Source: DATJPD01 sp035506575 (GTDB lineage: Bacteria > Pseudomonadota > Alphaproteobacteria > CACIAM-22H2). From it: a stretch of 64,000 nt of DNA. The DNA lies in NCBI GenBank assembly GCA_035506575.1, contig DATJPD010000230.1:24102-88101 (forward strand), read 5' to 3'. The notes beneath the pieces were generated by a model. It saw only the letters and a program-made list of their open reading frames with translations. It had not been told where the DNA came from and searched no databases. The position numbers were made by a program, and so were the translations under genes. Position 1 is the stretch's first letter, and the number at the start of each line of letters is the position of its first letter. Below are positions 1 to 8,748 of this stretch, in pieces.

Positions 1-173
1 CGCTGGTTCCATAGACGTGTATGTGACGTTCGAGGGACAGGCACGTTACAACGCCGCTCGCGGCGAACGGCAGAGTTTCGCGACTCGTCTCGAAAATTCA
101 GTCAGTGGATAACGCGAGAGTTGGGGATAATTCAACCGGCTGCGCCGGAAGCCCGACCCGCTGCATGTTTTAG

Positions 174-199
174 GCGCCGCACCCGCGCGGGTGCGGCGC
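174..199 (-). terminator. 12-bp perfect hairpin downstream of cfa, possible terminator
   Basis: A 12-bp perfect inverted repeat (GCGCCGCACCCG and its complement, 2-nt centre) lies just past the cfa stop. It is flanked by TTTT on the left and AAAA on the right, so on neither strand does a clean T tract follow the stem at once. It may act as a terminator for cfa, but the missing T run keeps this uncertain. The rest of bases 1-231 shows no gene; it has two DnaA-box-like words (GTGGATAAC at 105-113, GGGGATAA at 123-130). Confidence 0.4.
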
Positions 200-231
200 A
201 AAAGTCTGTTCGAAACCGCGAGCGACTCGAC

Positions 232-1464
232 TCAGGAGGCGAGGGCGCCCACGGTCGCGTGGGTGTTTTCCCAGTCGTGGATATAATCGCGGGTGCGCGG
301 CACCGCATCGACGCGCTTGGCCAGCTGCATCTGGAAGACCATGTGGCCTTCGCGGCGGAACGCGACTTCGCTCCCGGCGAGGTAGAACTCCCACATCCGG
401 CAGAAGCGCTCGTCGTAGATCTTGCGGATCTGGTCGCGCGCCCGGTTGAAGCGCCGCCGCCACTCGCGCAGCGTATCGGCGTAATGCAGGCGCAGGATCT
501 CGATATCGGTCACCCACAAGCCCGCACGCTCGACGATCGGCAGCACCTCGGACAGCGCCGGCGCATAGCCGCCCGGGAAAATGTATTTGCGGATCCAGGG
601 GTTGGTAACACCCGGGCCGTCACTGCGGCCGATCGAGTGCAAGAGTGCGACTCCATCGTCGGCCAGCAGGTCGCGCACCTTGGCAAAGAACTCCGGGTAG
701 TGGCGGACACCGACATGCTCGAACATGCCGACCGACACGATCCGGTCGAACTTTCCGGTTTGCTCGCGGTAATCGCGGAGGTGGAACTTGACCCGGTCGG
801 CGAGCCCGGCCGCTGCGGCGCGTCGATTCGAGACCTCGAGTTGCTCGGTCGACAAGGTAACGCCTTGCACGGAACCGGCGCCGGCGCGCGCGAGGTACAT
901 GCCAAGCCCGCCCCAGCCGGAGCCGATGTCGAGGACCTTCAAGCCGGGCTTCAGCAGCAGCTTGGCGCCGATATGCCGCTTCTTGTTGTCCTGCGCCGCC
1001 TCGAGGGAGTCGTTGCCGGTGCGGAAATAGGCGCAGGAGTACTGGCGGTCCGCGTCCAGGAAGAGGTCGTAGAGTTGGCCCGATAGGTCATAGTGGTGGT
1101 GCACGTTCTCGCGGGCCCGCGGCGCCGGATTGAACTGCTGCAAGGCGCGGAAGAGCCTGTCGATCCGGTAGAGCGGATCGAACGCGCTGAAGCTCGGTAA
1201 GCGCTGCGTGTTCTGCGCGCACAGATCGAGGAACTGGAAGATATCGGCGTTCTCGATGGTGAGCCGGCCGTCCATGAAGGCCTCGCCGACCGCCAGACGC
1301 GGATTGAGGGCGAGCGCCCATTCGACGGCTTTGTCGTGCAGGCGCACCGTGATCTCAGGGCCTGGCAGATCGCCGCCGTATATCGAGCGGCGGCCCTTTG
1401 CATCAATGACCGTCAGGCGCCCGATTTTGAAAAGGATGCGGAAGAGGCGAGACAGCAGCACCAT
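232..1464 (-). CDS. cfa: Cyclopropane-fatty-acyl-phospholipid synthase
   Basis: About 410 aa. It transfers a methylene group from S-adenosylmethionine to the double bond of membrane phospholipid acyl chains, a membrane-hardening reaction of stationary phase and stress. The SAM-binding motif VLDIGSGWGG is at about residues 177-186, preceded by the family-typical HHHYDLSGQLYDLFLD stretch. A longer reading frame exists upstream, but the start MVLLSRLFRILF has an AGGA 9 nt upstream and fits the family. A small hairpin (GGCGGT-CCCC-ACCGCC, 1478-1493) sits right beside that AGGA in the presumed 5' UTR and could influence translation. It stands alone, downstream of the rplI operon on the same strand, and the terminator of that operon separates them. 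Confidence 0.9.
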   Translation of the reverse strand: MVLLSRLFRILFKIGRLTVIDAKGRRSIYGGDLPGPEITVRLHDKAVEWALALNPRLAVGEAFMDGRLTIENADIFQFLDLCAQNTQRLPSFSAFDPLYRIDRLFRALQQFNPAPRARENVHHHYDLSGQLYDLFLDADRQYSCAYFRTGNDSLEAAQDNKKRHIGAKLLLKPGLKVLDIGSGWGGLGMYLARAGAGSVQGVTLSTEQLEVSNRRAAAAGLADRVKFHLRDYREQTGKFDRIVSVGMFEHVGVRHYPEFFAKVRDLLADDGVALLHSIGRSDGPGVTNPWIRKYIFPGGYAPALSEVLPIVERAGLWVTDIEILRLHYADTLREWRRRFNRARDQIRKIYDERFCRMWEFYLAGSEVAFRREGHMVFQMQLAKRVDAVPRTRDYIHDWENTHATVGALAS

Positions 1465-1608
1465 GCGATAACGTCCTGGCGGTCCCCACCGCCTTCTTTG
1501 CAATAAGTTAAGGTCATTTTTTCCCGCCTGTAAAGGGTGCCTTAGAAGCGTTCAAAAGCGTCACATTGTGGCGGGGGCGCGGCCGGTGCGACACGCGTCC
1601 CACAGCAA

Positions 1609-1631
1609 AACGGCGCCCGTTGGGCGCCGTT
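1609..1631 (-). terminator. Rho-independent terminator of the rpsF-rplI operon
   Basis: Read on the minus strand, a 10-bp GC-rich stem (AACGGCGCCC / GGGCGCCGTT) with a 3-nt loop ends in TTTT. It lies 26 bases past the rplI stop, so it probably ends the ribosomal operon transcript. Confidence 0.75.
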
Positions 1632-1656
1632 CCATGGCTGCGATTGCAACCGCCGC

Positions 1657-2295
1657 TTATTCGGCGTCTTCAGCCTTCGCCTTCTTTGCCTTGGCCTTTT
1701 TCTTCTTCGGCTCGGCCGGTGCCTCGGCCTCGGCGGCCGCGGGCTCCGGCTCGGCGGCCGGGGCGGCAGCCGCCGCCTCGGCTGCGGCTTCGGCCTCTGC
1801 GGTCGCGGGCGCGCCCGCCGCCTTGCCGGCCGCCTGCATCGCGGCCTCTTCCTCGCTCGGGGCCACGTTGAGCGTGACCGAGACCGTCACCTCCGGGTGC
1901 AGCGCCACGCGCGTCTTGTGCAGCCCCAGGGTCTTGATCGGTACGTCGAGCATGATCTGCCGGCGGTCCACCGTGAATCCGGCGGCGGTGATCGCGGTTG
2001 CGATGTCGCGCGTGGTCACCGAGCCGTAGAGCTGGCCGAACTCGCCCGCCTGGCGGATGATGATCACCGAGATACCGTCGAGCTTGGACGACACCTTCTC
2101 GGCGTCCTGGCGGCGGGTGAGGTTCTGGGCCTCGAGCTGCGCGCGCTGTTTCTCGAAGTACTCGCGGTTCTCCTTGGTGGCGCGCAGGGCCTTTTTCTGC
2201 GGCAGGAGATAATTGCGCGCGAAGCCCGGCTTGACCTTCACGACGTCGCCCATCTGGCCGAGCCGTTCGATGCGTTCCAACAGAATGACGTCCAT
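1657..2295 (-). CDS. rplI: 50S ribosomal protein L9 with long acidic/basic tail
   Basis: 212 aa, compared with about 150 in E. coli. The N-terminal L9 domain is clear (MDVILLERIERLGQMGDVV, then GFARNYLLPQKKA), binding 23S rRNA at the base of the L1 stalk. After about residue 150 comes an Ala/Glu-rich stretch ending in a Lys/Ala run (KKKKAKAKKAKAEDAE); such tails occur in alphaproteobacterial L9. An upstream in-frame ATG would add 24 residues lying in the end of the preceding gene; the start chosen begins with the conserved MDVILLE. Last gene of rpsF-rpsR-DUF2232-rplI, 10 bp after the DUF2232 gene. Confidence 0.95.
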   Translation of the reverse strand: MDVILLERIERLGQMGDVVKVKPGFARNYLLPQKKALRATKENREYFEKQRAQLEAQNLTRRQDAEKVSSKLDGISVIIIRQAGEFGQLYGSVTTRDIATAITAAGFTVDRRQIMLDVPIKTLGLHKTRVALHPEVTVSVTLNVAPSEEEAAMQAAGKAAGAPATAEAEAAAEAAAAAPAAEPEPAAAEAEAPAEPKKKKAKAKKAKAEDAE

Positions 2296-2305
2296 CTGAT
2301 CCTCC

Positions 2306-3235
2306 TCAGGTACGAGGGCCGCCGGCGGCGCGGCGGCGCAAATTGAGCCACGGTTCGGCCAGGCCAAGCAGCATGGCGATGATCAACGGCCAACCGAAGA
2401 CAAACATGAAGGCATAGGCGGCACCCAGGAGCGGGCCGCGATGCGGCGAGGTCCGGAGCAGCGCGTGCATGACCCCGAGCCCGGCCAGCGCATAGGCGAG
2501 TGCTAGGATGACAGCGAGGTTCGTGCCGACGAACGCGGCGTGCCCGGGCATGAATGCGCCGGCCAGCGCGATCGCGAACGCGCCGCGCAGCCATCCGGGC
2601 AGGTCGATGTCGGCCATGGCCGGGCTGGGGCGGAAATTGCGGCCGAAGCGCGCGAGCAGCCCTTGAGCGAGCACGGCGTTGGCGAGGATCATGGTGAGCC
2701 ACGATGCGATCACGATGCCCGGGAAGACACGTGCCAGCGCCGTCGCCATCGCTGCGAGCGAGTCCGCATCGACGTCGTTGCCGATAAAGGCGCGGACGCC
2801 GTCGCCGATCACGCGCCCGAGCACGCCCTCGGCCCCGCCCGGCTCACCTAGCAGGAGCGTGTAGAAGGCGAAAAACGCGGCCACGCCAAGGCCGGCCAGG
2901 GCGGTGATCAACGCGCCGGCCGACAGCCACTCGACCCCGCCCTCGGGCGACGGTCGGTTCAGCTGGGCAAGAACGGTCATCAGGACGGCCGGCAGGGCGT
3001 TGATCAGGAAATACGCGCCGGCGAAGGTGAACCCGCCGGCGAGCGCCAAACCCGCCACCGCCACCAGGCCCGCGAATGCGGCACCCGTGGCGCCTACCCA
3101 CAGCCCGACCAGGAACAGCGGCAGCTGCGCCAGGTAGGCGAAGATGAGGGCGCCGAACGAGCCGGTGAGGAGTGTCGCGTGGAACACGGCACTCAGCGCA
3201 CCGGCACCCGCGGCGGCGAGTGCGAAACTGGGCAT
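2306..3235 (-). CDS. DUF2232 family integral membrane protein
   Basis: 309 aa, almost entirely hydrophobic, with about eight predicted membrane segments and short loops. Sequence and position match the DUF2232 (YybS-related) membrane proteins found between rpsR and rplI in many alphaproteobacteria. No catalytic motif is visible and the function is unknown; the constant link with ribosomal genes is the main clue. It starts 30 bp after rpsR and ends 10 bp before rplI, so it is co-transcribed with them. Confidence 0.8.
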   Translation of the reverse strand: MPSFALAAAGAGALSAVFHATLLTGSFGALIFAYLAQLPLFLVGLWVGATGAAFAGLVAVAGLALAGGFTFAGAYFLINALPAVLMTVLAQLNRPSPEGGVEWLSAGALITALAGLGVAAFFAFYTLLLGEPGGAEGVLGRVIGDGVRAFIGNDVDADSLAAMATALARVFPGIVIASWLTMILANAVLAQGLLARFGRNFRPSPAMADIDLPGWLRGAFAIALAGAFMPGHAAFVGTNLAVILALAYALAGLGVMHALLRTSPHRGPLLGAAYAFMFVFGWPLIIAMLLGLAEPWLNLRRRAAGGPRT

Positions 3236-3265
3236 GGCGATGACGGTTGCCTGAGGCGGCCCGCT

Positions 3266-3520
3266 TCAGCTCACGACGTAGGGCAACAGGCCGAGGAAGC
3301 GCGCGCGCTTGATGGCCTGCGCGAGCTCGCGCTGCTTCTTCGCCGAGACCGCGGTGATGCGCGACGGCACGATCTTGCCGCGCTCGGAGATGAAGCGCTG
3401 CAGGAGGCGCACGTCCTTGTAGTCGATCTTCGGCGCATTGGGGCCGGAGAACGGGCAGGTCTTGCGGCGGCGGAAAAACGGCCGGCGTGCGGCCATGCCG
3501 CCCTGTGCCGTGGCACTCAT
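3266..3520 (-). CDS. rpsR: 30S ribosomal protein S18
   Basis: 84 aa. Conserved features: the RRPFFRRRKTCPFSG segment, IDYKDVRLLQRFISERGKI, and a C-terminal KRARFLGLLPYV. S18 pairs with S6 on the platform of the small subunit. The start overlaps the end of rpsF by 4 bp (ATGA), which couples translation of the two partners. Confidence 0.97.
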   Translation of the reverse strand: MSATAQGGMAARRPFFRRRKTCPFSGPNAPKIDYKDVRLLQRFISERGKIVPSRITAVSAKKQRELAQAIKRARFLGLLPYVVS

Positions 3521-3948
3521 GGCTGGGCTCCTTCGCTGGGCATTGCGTCGCGCGGGCCGTCGTCGCGGCGGCGCGGAGGTCCGCGGTCACGGTCGCCGAA
3601 GCGGTCACCGCGCTCGCCGCGGTCGTCGCGCTTCTGCAGGATCGCCGATGGGCCCTCTTCGAGCTCGTCGACCTTGATGGTGAGGAACCGGATCACATCC
3701 TCGTTGAGACCCATCTGCCGCTCGACTTCCTGGATGGCGGCCGGCGGGGCGTCCACGTTCATGAGGATGTAGTGGCCCTTGCGGTTCTTGCGGATGCGGA
3801 AGGCGAGGTTGCGCAGGCCCCAGGACTCGCGCTTCTTCACGTCGCCGCCCTTCTCCTTGATGATCGCGGTGAACTGGTCGGCCAGGGCGTCGACCTGGGC
3901 CTGGGACAAATCCTGACGCGCAATGAACACGTTCTCGTAGAACGGCAT
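3517..3948 (-). CDS. rpsF: 30S ribosomal protein S6 with Arg/Asp-rich tail
   Basis: 143 aa. Residues 1-105 are a standard S6 (MPFYENVFIARQDLS, then the RKNRKGHYILMNVDAPP strand and the ERQMGLNEDVIRFLT helix). Residues 107-134 form a charged tail dominated by Arg, Asp and Gly. E. coli S6 also has an acidic tail that is modified with glutamate, but this one is of mixed charge. First gene of the operon, preceded by a structured leader and a good promoter candidate on the minus strand. Confidence 0.95.
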   Translation of the reverse strand: MPFYENVFIARQDLSQAQVDALADQFTAIIKEKGGDVKKRESWGLRNLAFRIRKNRKGHYILMNVDAPPAAIQEVERQMGLNEDVIRFLTIKVDELEEGPSAILQKRDDRGERGDRFGDRDRGPPRRRDDGPRDAMPSEGAQP

Positions 3949-4132
3949 CGACTGGTCTCCTCATGGCTAATACCCAGACCGGCGCCATCCTCGGGTCATC
4001 CGACGGGCGGGGCCGCTGGGCCAAGCCGGCCCATTGATCTCGAGACAAGACCGCAGACCGGCAAGGAGGCGGCCGGATGTCTCCCGGCCGCTGCGAAGGG
4101 CGCGACTATACACCGAACCCGCTGGGGCGCAA
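3949..4132 (-). promoter_or_regulatory. rpsF promoter candidate and structured 5' leader
   Basis: On the minus strand TTGCGC (4132-4127) and TATAGT (4110-4105) are 16 bp apart, a good sigma-70 type pair. The transcript would start near 4098 and carry a leader of about 150 nt. The leader holds an 8-bp perfect hairpin (4069-4091, loop of 7) and a 6-bp hairpin (4017-4033, loop of 5). Leaders of rpsF operons in other bacteria bind the S6:S18 complex for feedback control, so this could be such an element; the conserved motif was not verified. The remaining gap to fabD (4133-4310) probably holds the fabD promoter; nothing else was seen. Confidence 0.45.
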
Positions 4133-4310
4133 GCGTTAGCGAACCGGTACATCGGGCGGGGCCGTGCGGCAGAAAACGGCTCTAATCTGCTGATCCTGCT
4201 CGCTTAGTCTCGCGCTTTAAAAGTAAGATCTGAAGACGCGGCGGCGGCCGCGCCGCTTGACAGGCCGCGAGCCGGCGCGTACGTGAGCCGACCTTTGTGA
4301 CGAATCCGAG

Positions 4311-5264
4311 ATGAGCCGAGCATTCATATTTCCCGGCCAGGGTTCCCAGGCCGTTGGCATGGGGCGCGAACTGGCCGCTGCTTTTCCGGCGGCCCGACTG
4401 GTCTTCGAAGAGATCGACGAGACGCTGAAGCAGAAGCTCTCGAAGCTGATGTTCGAAGGGCCGGAGGCCGAGCTCACCCTCACGGCCAACGCCCAGCCGG
4501 CCTTGATGGCCGTCAGCATGGCGGTCGTGCGCGTGCTGGAGACCGAGGCCAAGCTCGATATCGGGACCGCGGTGGCGTTCGTGGCCGGGCATTCGCTCGG
4601 CGAATATTCGGCGCTCGCGGCGGCGCGCACGTTTTCACTGGCCGATGCGGCGCGGCTTCTGCGCCTGCGCGGCGACGCCATGCAGAAGGCGGTGCCGGTC
4701 GGCGACGGCGCGATGGCGGCCGTGCTCGGCCTCGACGCGGATGCGGTGCAGGCGATGGCGGCGGAGGCGACAAAGGCGCCCGACGGGACCACCGAAATCT
4801 GCCAGGTGGCGAACGACAACGCGCCGGGCCAGGTGGTGGTGAGCGGCGCCAAGGCCGCGGTGGCGCGCGCGGTCGACATCGCCAAGGCCAAGGGCAAGCG
4901 GGCGATTCCGCTGCCGGTGAGCGCTCCGTTCCATTGCGCCATGATGAAGCCGGCGGCGGATGCGATGGCCGAAGCGCTGTCCCGCACCACGATGGCGCCG
5001 CCGCGCGTGCCGTTGGTCGCGAACGTCACGGCGCAGGCGGTGAGCGATCCGCTCACCATCAAGGATCTCCTCGTGCAGCAGGTCACGGCGCTGGTGCGCT
5101 GGCGCGAGAGCTGCCTGTATATGAAGGGGCGCGGCGTCGATACCGTGGTCGAGCTGGGGGCCGGCAAGGTCCTGACCGGCCTCGCCAAGCGCATCGATTC
5201 CGAGCTCGCCGGGGTGAGCGTAAACACGCCGGCCGATATCGACGCATTCATGAAGACGCTCTGA
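4311..5264 (+). CDS. fabD: Malonyl-CoA:ACP transacylase
   Basis: 317 aa. It moves malonyl groups from CoA to acyl carrier protein, feeding type II fatty acid synthesis in the cytosol. The nucleophile motif GHSLGEYSALAA gives Ser95; the oxyanion-loop motif FPGQGSQ is at residues 7-13; the second catalytic His is in PVSAPFHCAMM. Length is normal for FabD. It opens the fabD-fabG-acpP-fabF cluster, with fabG starting 1 bp after its stop. Confidence 0.96.
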   Translation: MSRAFIFPGQGSQAVGMGRELAAAFPAARLVFEEIDETLKQKLSKLMFEGPEAELTLTANAQPALMAVSMAVVRVLETEAKLDIGTAVAFVAGHSLGEYSALAAARTFSLADAARLLRLRGDAMQKAVPVGDGAMAAVLGLDADAVQAMAAEATKAPDGTTEICQVANDNAPGQVVVSGAKAAVARAVDIAKAKGKRAIPLPVSAPFHCAMMKPAADAMAEALSRTTMAPPRVPLVANVTAQAVSDPLTIKDLLVQQVTALVRWRESCLYMKGRGVDTVVELGAGKVLTGLAKRIDSELAGVSVNTPADIDAFMKTL

Positions 5265-5265
5265 C

Positions 5266-6003
5266 ATGTTCGACCTCTCCGGCAAATGCGCGCTCGTCAC
5301 CGGTGCCTCGGGCGGCATCGGTGGTGCCATCGCCGTGTCGCTGGCAGGGCAGGGGGCCCGCGTAGCCCTGTCGGGCACGCGCCTCGAGGCGCTGCAGCAG
5401 ATGGCGGCGACGATCGGCGACAAGGCGGTCGTCGTGGCCGGCGATCTCGCCGACGCGGCGGCGACCGAAGGGCTGATCAAGGAGGCCGAGGCCAAGCTCG
5501 GCCAGGTCGACATCCTGGTTAACAACGCGGGCCTGACACGCGACGGGCTCGCCGTGCGCATGAAGGACGAGGACTGGCAGAAGGTTCTCGATGTCAACCT
5601 GACCGCGGGCTTCCGCCTGGCGCGCGCGGCCCTGCGCGGCATGATGAAGCGCCGCTGGGGCCGCATCATCGGCATCACCTCGGTCGTGGGCGTCACCGGG
5701 AATGCCGGGCAGGCCAATTATGCCGCCGCCAAGGCGGGCATGATCGGGATGTCGAAGGCGCTGGCCGCCGAGGTCGCCTCGCGCGGCATCACGGTGAACT
5801 GCGTGGCGCCTGGCTTCATTACTACGCCGATGACCGCCGGGCTGCCGGACGAGGTGAAGGCGAAAGCGACCGCTGCCATCCCGGCCGGGCAGTTCGGAAC
5901 CGGTGCCGACGTGGCCGCCGCGGTGGTGTATCTGGCAAGCGCCGAGGCCGCCTATGTGACCGGCCAGACGCTGCATGTGAACGGGGGCATGGCGATGATC
6001 TGA
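5266..6003 (+). CDS. fabG: 3-oxoacyl-ACP reductase
   Basis: 245 aa short-chain dehydrogenase. The NADPH-binding motif TGASGGIG is at residues 12-19, NNAG at 86-89, and the catalytic residues are Ser139, Tyr152 and Lys156 (NYAAAKAG). FabG performs the first reduction of the fatty acid elongation cycle. It follows fabD with almost no gap and precedes acpP, the usual order, so the assignment is stronger than for an isolated SDR. Confidence 0.95.
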   Translation: MFDLSGKCALVTGASGGIGGAIAVSLAGQGARVALSGTRLEALQQMAATIGDKAVVVAGDLADAAATEGLIKEAEAKLGQVDILVNNAGLTRDGLAVRMKDEDWQKVLDVNLTAGFRLARAALRGMMKRRWGRIIGITSVVGVTGNAGQANYAAAKAGMIGMSKALAAEVASRGITVNCVAPGFITTPMTAGLPDEVKAKATAAIPAGQFGTGADVAAAVVYLASAEAAYVTGQTLHVNGGMAMI

Positions 6004-6046
6004 TCCCCGGACGGGCCGGGAAGGGGCTTGCCCACCGCCCGGAGGG

Positions 6047-6074
6047 TTGCTACTCATGCGGCGACAATTATGCT
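6047..6074 (+). promoter_or_regulatory. Candidate acpP promoter
   Basis: TTGCTA (6047-6052) and TATGCT (6069-6074) are 16 bp apart, in the 173-bp gap between fabG and acpP. acpP often has its own strong promoter because carrier protein is needed in large amounts. Inferred from sequence only. Confidence 0.45.
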
Positions 6075-6176
6075 AACAGACGGCGGCTTCATCCGCGGCA
6101 CCCGGGCCGATCGACCCGTGGCTGAGCGGAGCCCAAGAAGCAACAAATTCGGAAATCCAGCGGAAAGGTTTTTCAG

Positions 6177-6410
6177 ATGAGCAGCGTCGCAGAACGCGTG
6201 AAGAAAATCGTGGTCGAGCACCTCGGGGTCGACGAGGCGAAGGTGACCGAGAACGCGAGCTTCGTGGACGATCTCGGCGCGGACAGTCTGGACACGGTCG
6301 AGCTGGTGATGGCGTTCGAGGAGGAGTTCGGGTGCGAGATCCCGGACGACGCCGCGGAGAAGATCACGACCGTGAAGGACGCGATCACGTTCATCGAATC
6401 GCGCAAGTAA
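6177..6410 (+). CDS. acpP: Acyl carrier protein
   Basis: 77 aa, acidic and helical. The phosphopantetheine attachment site is Ser37 in the GADSLDTVEL motif. It carries growing acyl chains for FabD, FabG, FabF and the lipid enzymes. An A/G-rich ribosome-binding region (GCGGAAAGG) lies about 12 nt upstream. Confidence 0.98.
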   Translation: MSSVAERVKKIVVEHLGVDEAKVTENASFVDDLGADSLDTVELVMAFEEEFGCEIPDDAAEKITTVKDAITFIESRK

Positions 6411-6455
6411 CGCGCAAGCGACGCGACCCGGCGGGTCGATGATCGGAACTTCACC

Positions 6456-7721
6456 ATGACTCGACGGGTGGTCGTCACCGGGCTTGGAATGGTCACGCCG
6501 CTGGCGTGCGGTGTCGAGCCGACATGGAAGAAGCTGGTGGCCGGCGAATCGGGCCTGCGCGCCATCCAGTCGTTCGACGTCTCGGACCTGCCGTGCAAGA
6601 TCGGCGGTCAGGTTCCGCGTGGCGAGACGTCGTCGGGGTTGTTCAACGCCGACGACTGGGTGCCGCCCAAGGACCAGCGCAAGATGGACGAGTTCATCAT
6701 CTTCGCGATGACCGCGGGCTCGCAGGCGGTCGAGGACTCGGGCTGGAAACCGCAGAGCGACGAGGAGCGCGACCGCACCGGCGTGCTGATCGGCTCGGGC
6801 ATCGGCGGGCTCAAGACCATCCACGACACCTCGATCATCTTGGCCGAAAAAGGGCCGCGCCGGGTCAGCCCGTTCTTCATCCCCTCGGCGCTGATCAACC
6901 TCGCCTCGGGCCAGCTGTCGATCAAATACGGCTTCCGCGGTCCGAACCATTCGGTCGTGACCGCGTGCTCGACCGGCGCGCATGCGATCGGCGACGCCAC
7001 CCGCCTCATCCAGCTCGGCGACGCCGACGTGATGGTGGCCGGCGGTGCCGAGGCGGCGATCTGCCGGCTGGGCATGGCGGGATTTGCCGCGGCCCGGGCG
7101 CTGTCGACCAATTTCAACGACACGCCGGAGCGCGGGTCGCGGCCGTGGGACAAGGACCGCGACGGCTTCGTCATGGGCGAAGGCTCGGGTGCCGTCGTCC
7201 TCGAGGAGTACGAGCACGCGAAGAAGCGCGGCGCGAAGATCTACGCCGAGATCGTGGGCTACGGGCTGTCGGGCGATGCTCACCACATCACGGCACCGGC
7301 CGAGGACGGCAACGGCGGCTTCCGGTCGATGCGCGCGGCCTTGCGCAGCGCCAAGCTCAATGCCGAGGACATCGATTACGTGAATGCGCACGGGACGTCC
7401 ACGCCGCTCGGCGACGAGATCGAGCTGGGTGCCGTCAAGCGCCTGTTCGGCGATCACGCCTACAAGCTGTCGATGTCGTCGACCAAGTCGTCGATCGGAC
7501 ATCTCCTGGGGGCGGCGGGCAGCGTCGAGGCGATCTTCTGCATCCTCGCCATCCGCGACCAGGTGGCGCCGCCCACCCGTAACCTCGACAATCCATCGGA
7601 AGGCTGCGACATCGATCTGGTCCCGCACCAAGCCAAGCGCCGGAAGATCCGCCACGCCCTGTCCAATTCGTTCGGCTTCGGCGGCACGAATGCGAGCCTC
7701 GTGATCTCCGCGGTCAACTGA
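6456..7721 (+). CDS. fabF: 3-oxoacyl-ACP synthase II
   Basis: 421 aa elongating condensing enzyme. The active-site Cys171 is in VTACSTGAHAIG; the two catalytic histidines sit in VNAHGTSTPLGD and SSIGHLLGAAG. The C-terminal NSFGFGGTNAS motif is typical of FabF/FabB. It follows acpP by 45 bp and completes the fatty acid elongation cluster. Confidence 0.96.
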   Translation: MTRRVVVTGLGMVTPLACGVEPTWKKLVAGESGLRAIQSFDVSDLPCKIGGQVPRGETSSGLFNADDWVPPKDQRKMDEFIIFAMTAGSQAVEDSGWKPQSDEERDRTGVLIGSGIGGLKTIHDTSIILAEKGPRRVSPFFIPSALINLASGQLSIKYGFRGPNHSVVTACSTGAHAIGDATRLIQLGDADVMVAGGAEAAICRLGMAGFAAARALSTNFNDTPERGSRPWDKDRDGFVMGEGSGAVVLEEYEHAKKRGAKIYAEIVGYGLSGDAHHITAPAEDGNGGFRSMRAALRSAKLNAEDIDYVNAHGTSTPLGDEIELGAVKRLFGDHAYKLSMSSTKSSIGHLLGAAGSVEAIFCILAIRDQVAPPTRNLDNPSEGCDIDLVPHQAKRRKIRHALSNSFGFGGTNASLVISAVN

Positions 7722-7749
7722 CGCAACCAACGACGAAAGGCGCCTCCCG

Positions 7750-8739
7750 ATGCAGGCTGGCGGCCTCCGGTCCTTCCTGCTCACCGGCGTTGCGCTGGTC
7801 TTCGTCGTATCGGTCGTCATTCTGATCGGCTGGATCCGCTACACGAACCCGGGACCGCTCACCGAGTCGCGCACCGTCATCATTCCGCGCGGCTCGGGTG
7901 TCGACGACATCGCCCACCAGCTCTGGCAGGCCGGAATCCTGGGCGATCCCTATTCCTTCATCCTCGGTGTGCGCATCGACGGAAATGCGCCGCGTCTGCG
8001 CTCGGGCGAGTACGCATTCGCGGCACGGATCACGCCGCGCGACGTGGCCGGCGAGCTGGCGACCGGCCGCACGGTGATCCGCCGGCTCACGGTGCCGGAA
8101 GGTCTCACCACCGCTCAGGTGCTGGCGCTCATCCAGACCGCCGAGGGGCTCGAAGGCGAGATCGGCCCGACGCCCGCCGAAGGCGCCTTGCTGCCGCAGA
8201 CGTTCTTCTACACGTGGGGGGACTCACGTCGACAGGTGGTCCTGCGCGCCGAGCGCGCGATGAGCGAGACGCTGGCCCAGCTATGGGCCAACCGCGCGTC
8301 CAAGCTCCCCCTGCGCACGCCCGAAGAGGCGGTGATCCTCGCCTCGATCGTGGAGAAGGAGACCGCGTTGGCCACCGAGCGGCCGCATGTCGCGGGCGTG
8401 TTCCTCAACCGGCTCAGGCAGAATATGCGGCTGCAGGCCGACCCCACGGTCATCTACGGGCTGACGCACGGCCAGGGGCCGCTCGACCGGCCGCTGACGC
8501 ACGTCGACCTCGAGTCCTCCAGCCGCTGGAACACCTACACGATCGACGGCCTGCCGCCGACGCCGATCGACAATCCCGGTCGCGCCTCGCTGGAAGCCGT
8601 GCTGCAGCCGGCGGATACCGACGACCTCTATTTCGTGTCCGACGGAGCGGGCCGCCACGTCTTCGCGAAAACCCTGGCCGAGCACAACCGCAACGTGGCG
8701 CGTCTTCGCGAGGCGGAGCATGCCCGCGCGCCGAATTAG
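7750..8739 (+). CDS. mltG: Endolytic murein transglycosylase (YceG family)
   Basis: 329 aa. One N-terminal membrane segment (about residues 11-27) anchors a periplasmic LysM-like part and the YceG catalytic domain. The catalytic Glu lies in ILASIVEKET, followed by the conserved QADPTVIYGL stretch. MltG cuts nascent peptidoglycan glycan strands and helps set their length. It starts 28 bp after fabF, as in many alpha- and gammaproteobacteria, and meets the convergent SDR gene with a 9-bp gap. Confidence 0.92.
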   Translation: MQAGGLRSFLLTGVALVFVVSVVILIGWIRYTNPGPLTESRTVIIPRGSGVDDIAHQLWQAGILGDPYSFILGVRIDGNAPRLRSGEYAFAARITPRDVAGELATGRTVIRRLTVPEGLTTAQVLALIQTAEGLEGEIGPTPAEGALLPQTFFYTWGDSRRQVVLRAERAMSETLAQLWANRASKLPLRTPEEAVILASIVEKETALATERPHVAGVFLNRLRQNMRLQADPTVIYGLTHGQGPLDRPLTHVDLESSSRWNTYTIDGLPPTPIDNPGRASLEAVLQPADTDDLYFVSDGAGRHVFAKTLAEHNRNVARLREAEHARAPN

Positions 8740-8748
8740 CGGCGCCGG

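Noticed and set aside
104..130. DnaA-box-like GTGGATAAC and GGGGATAA at the window start
   Set aside because: One to two mismatches each and no other support; such words also occur at 46942-46950 and 53317-53323.
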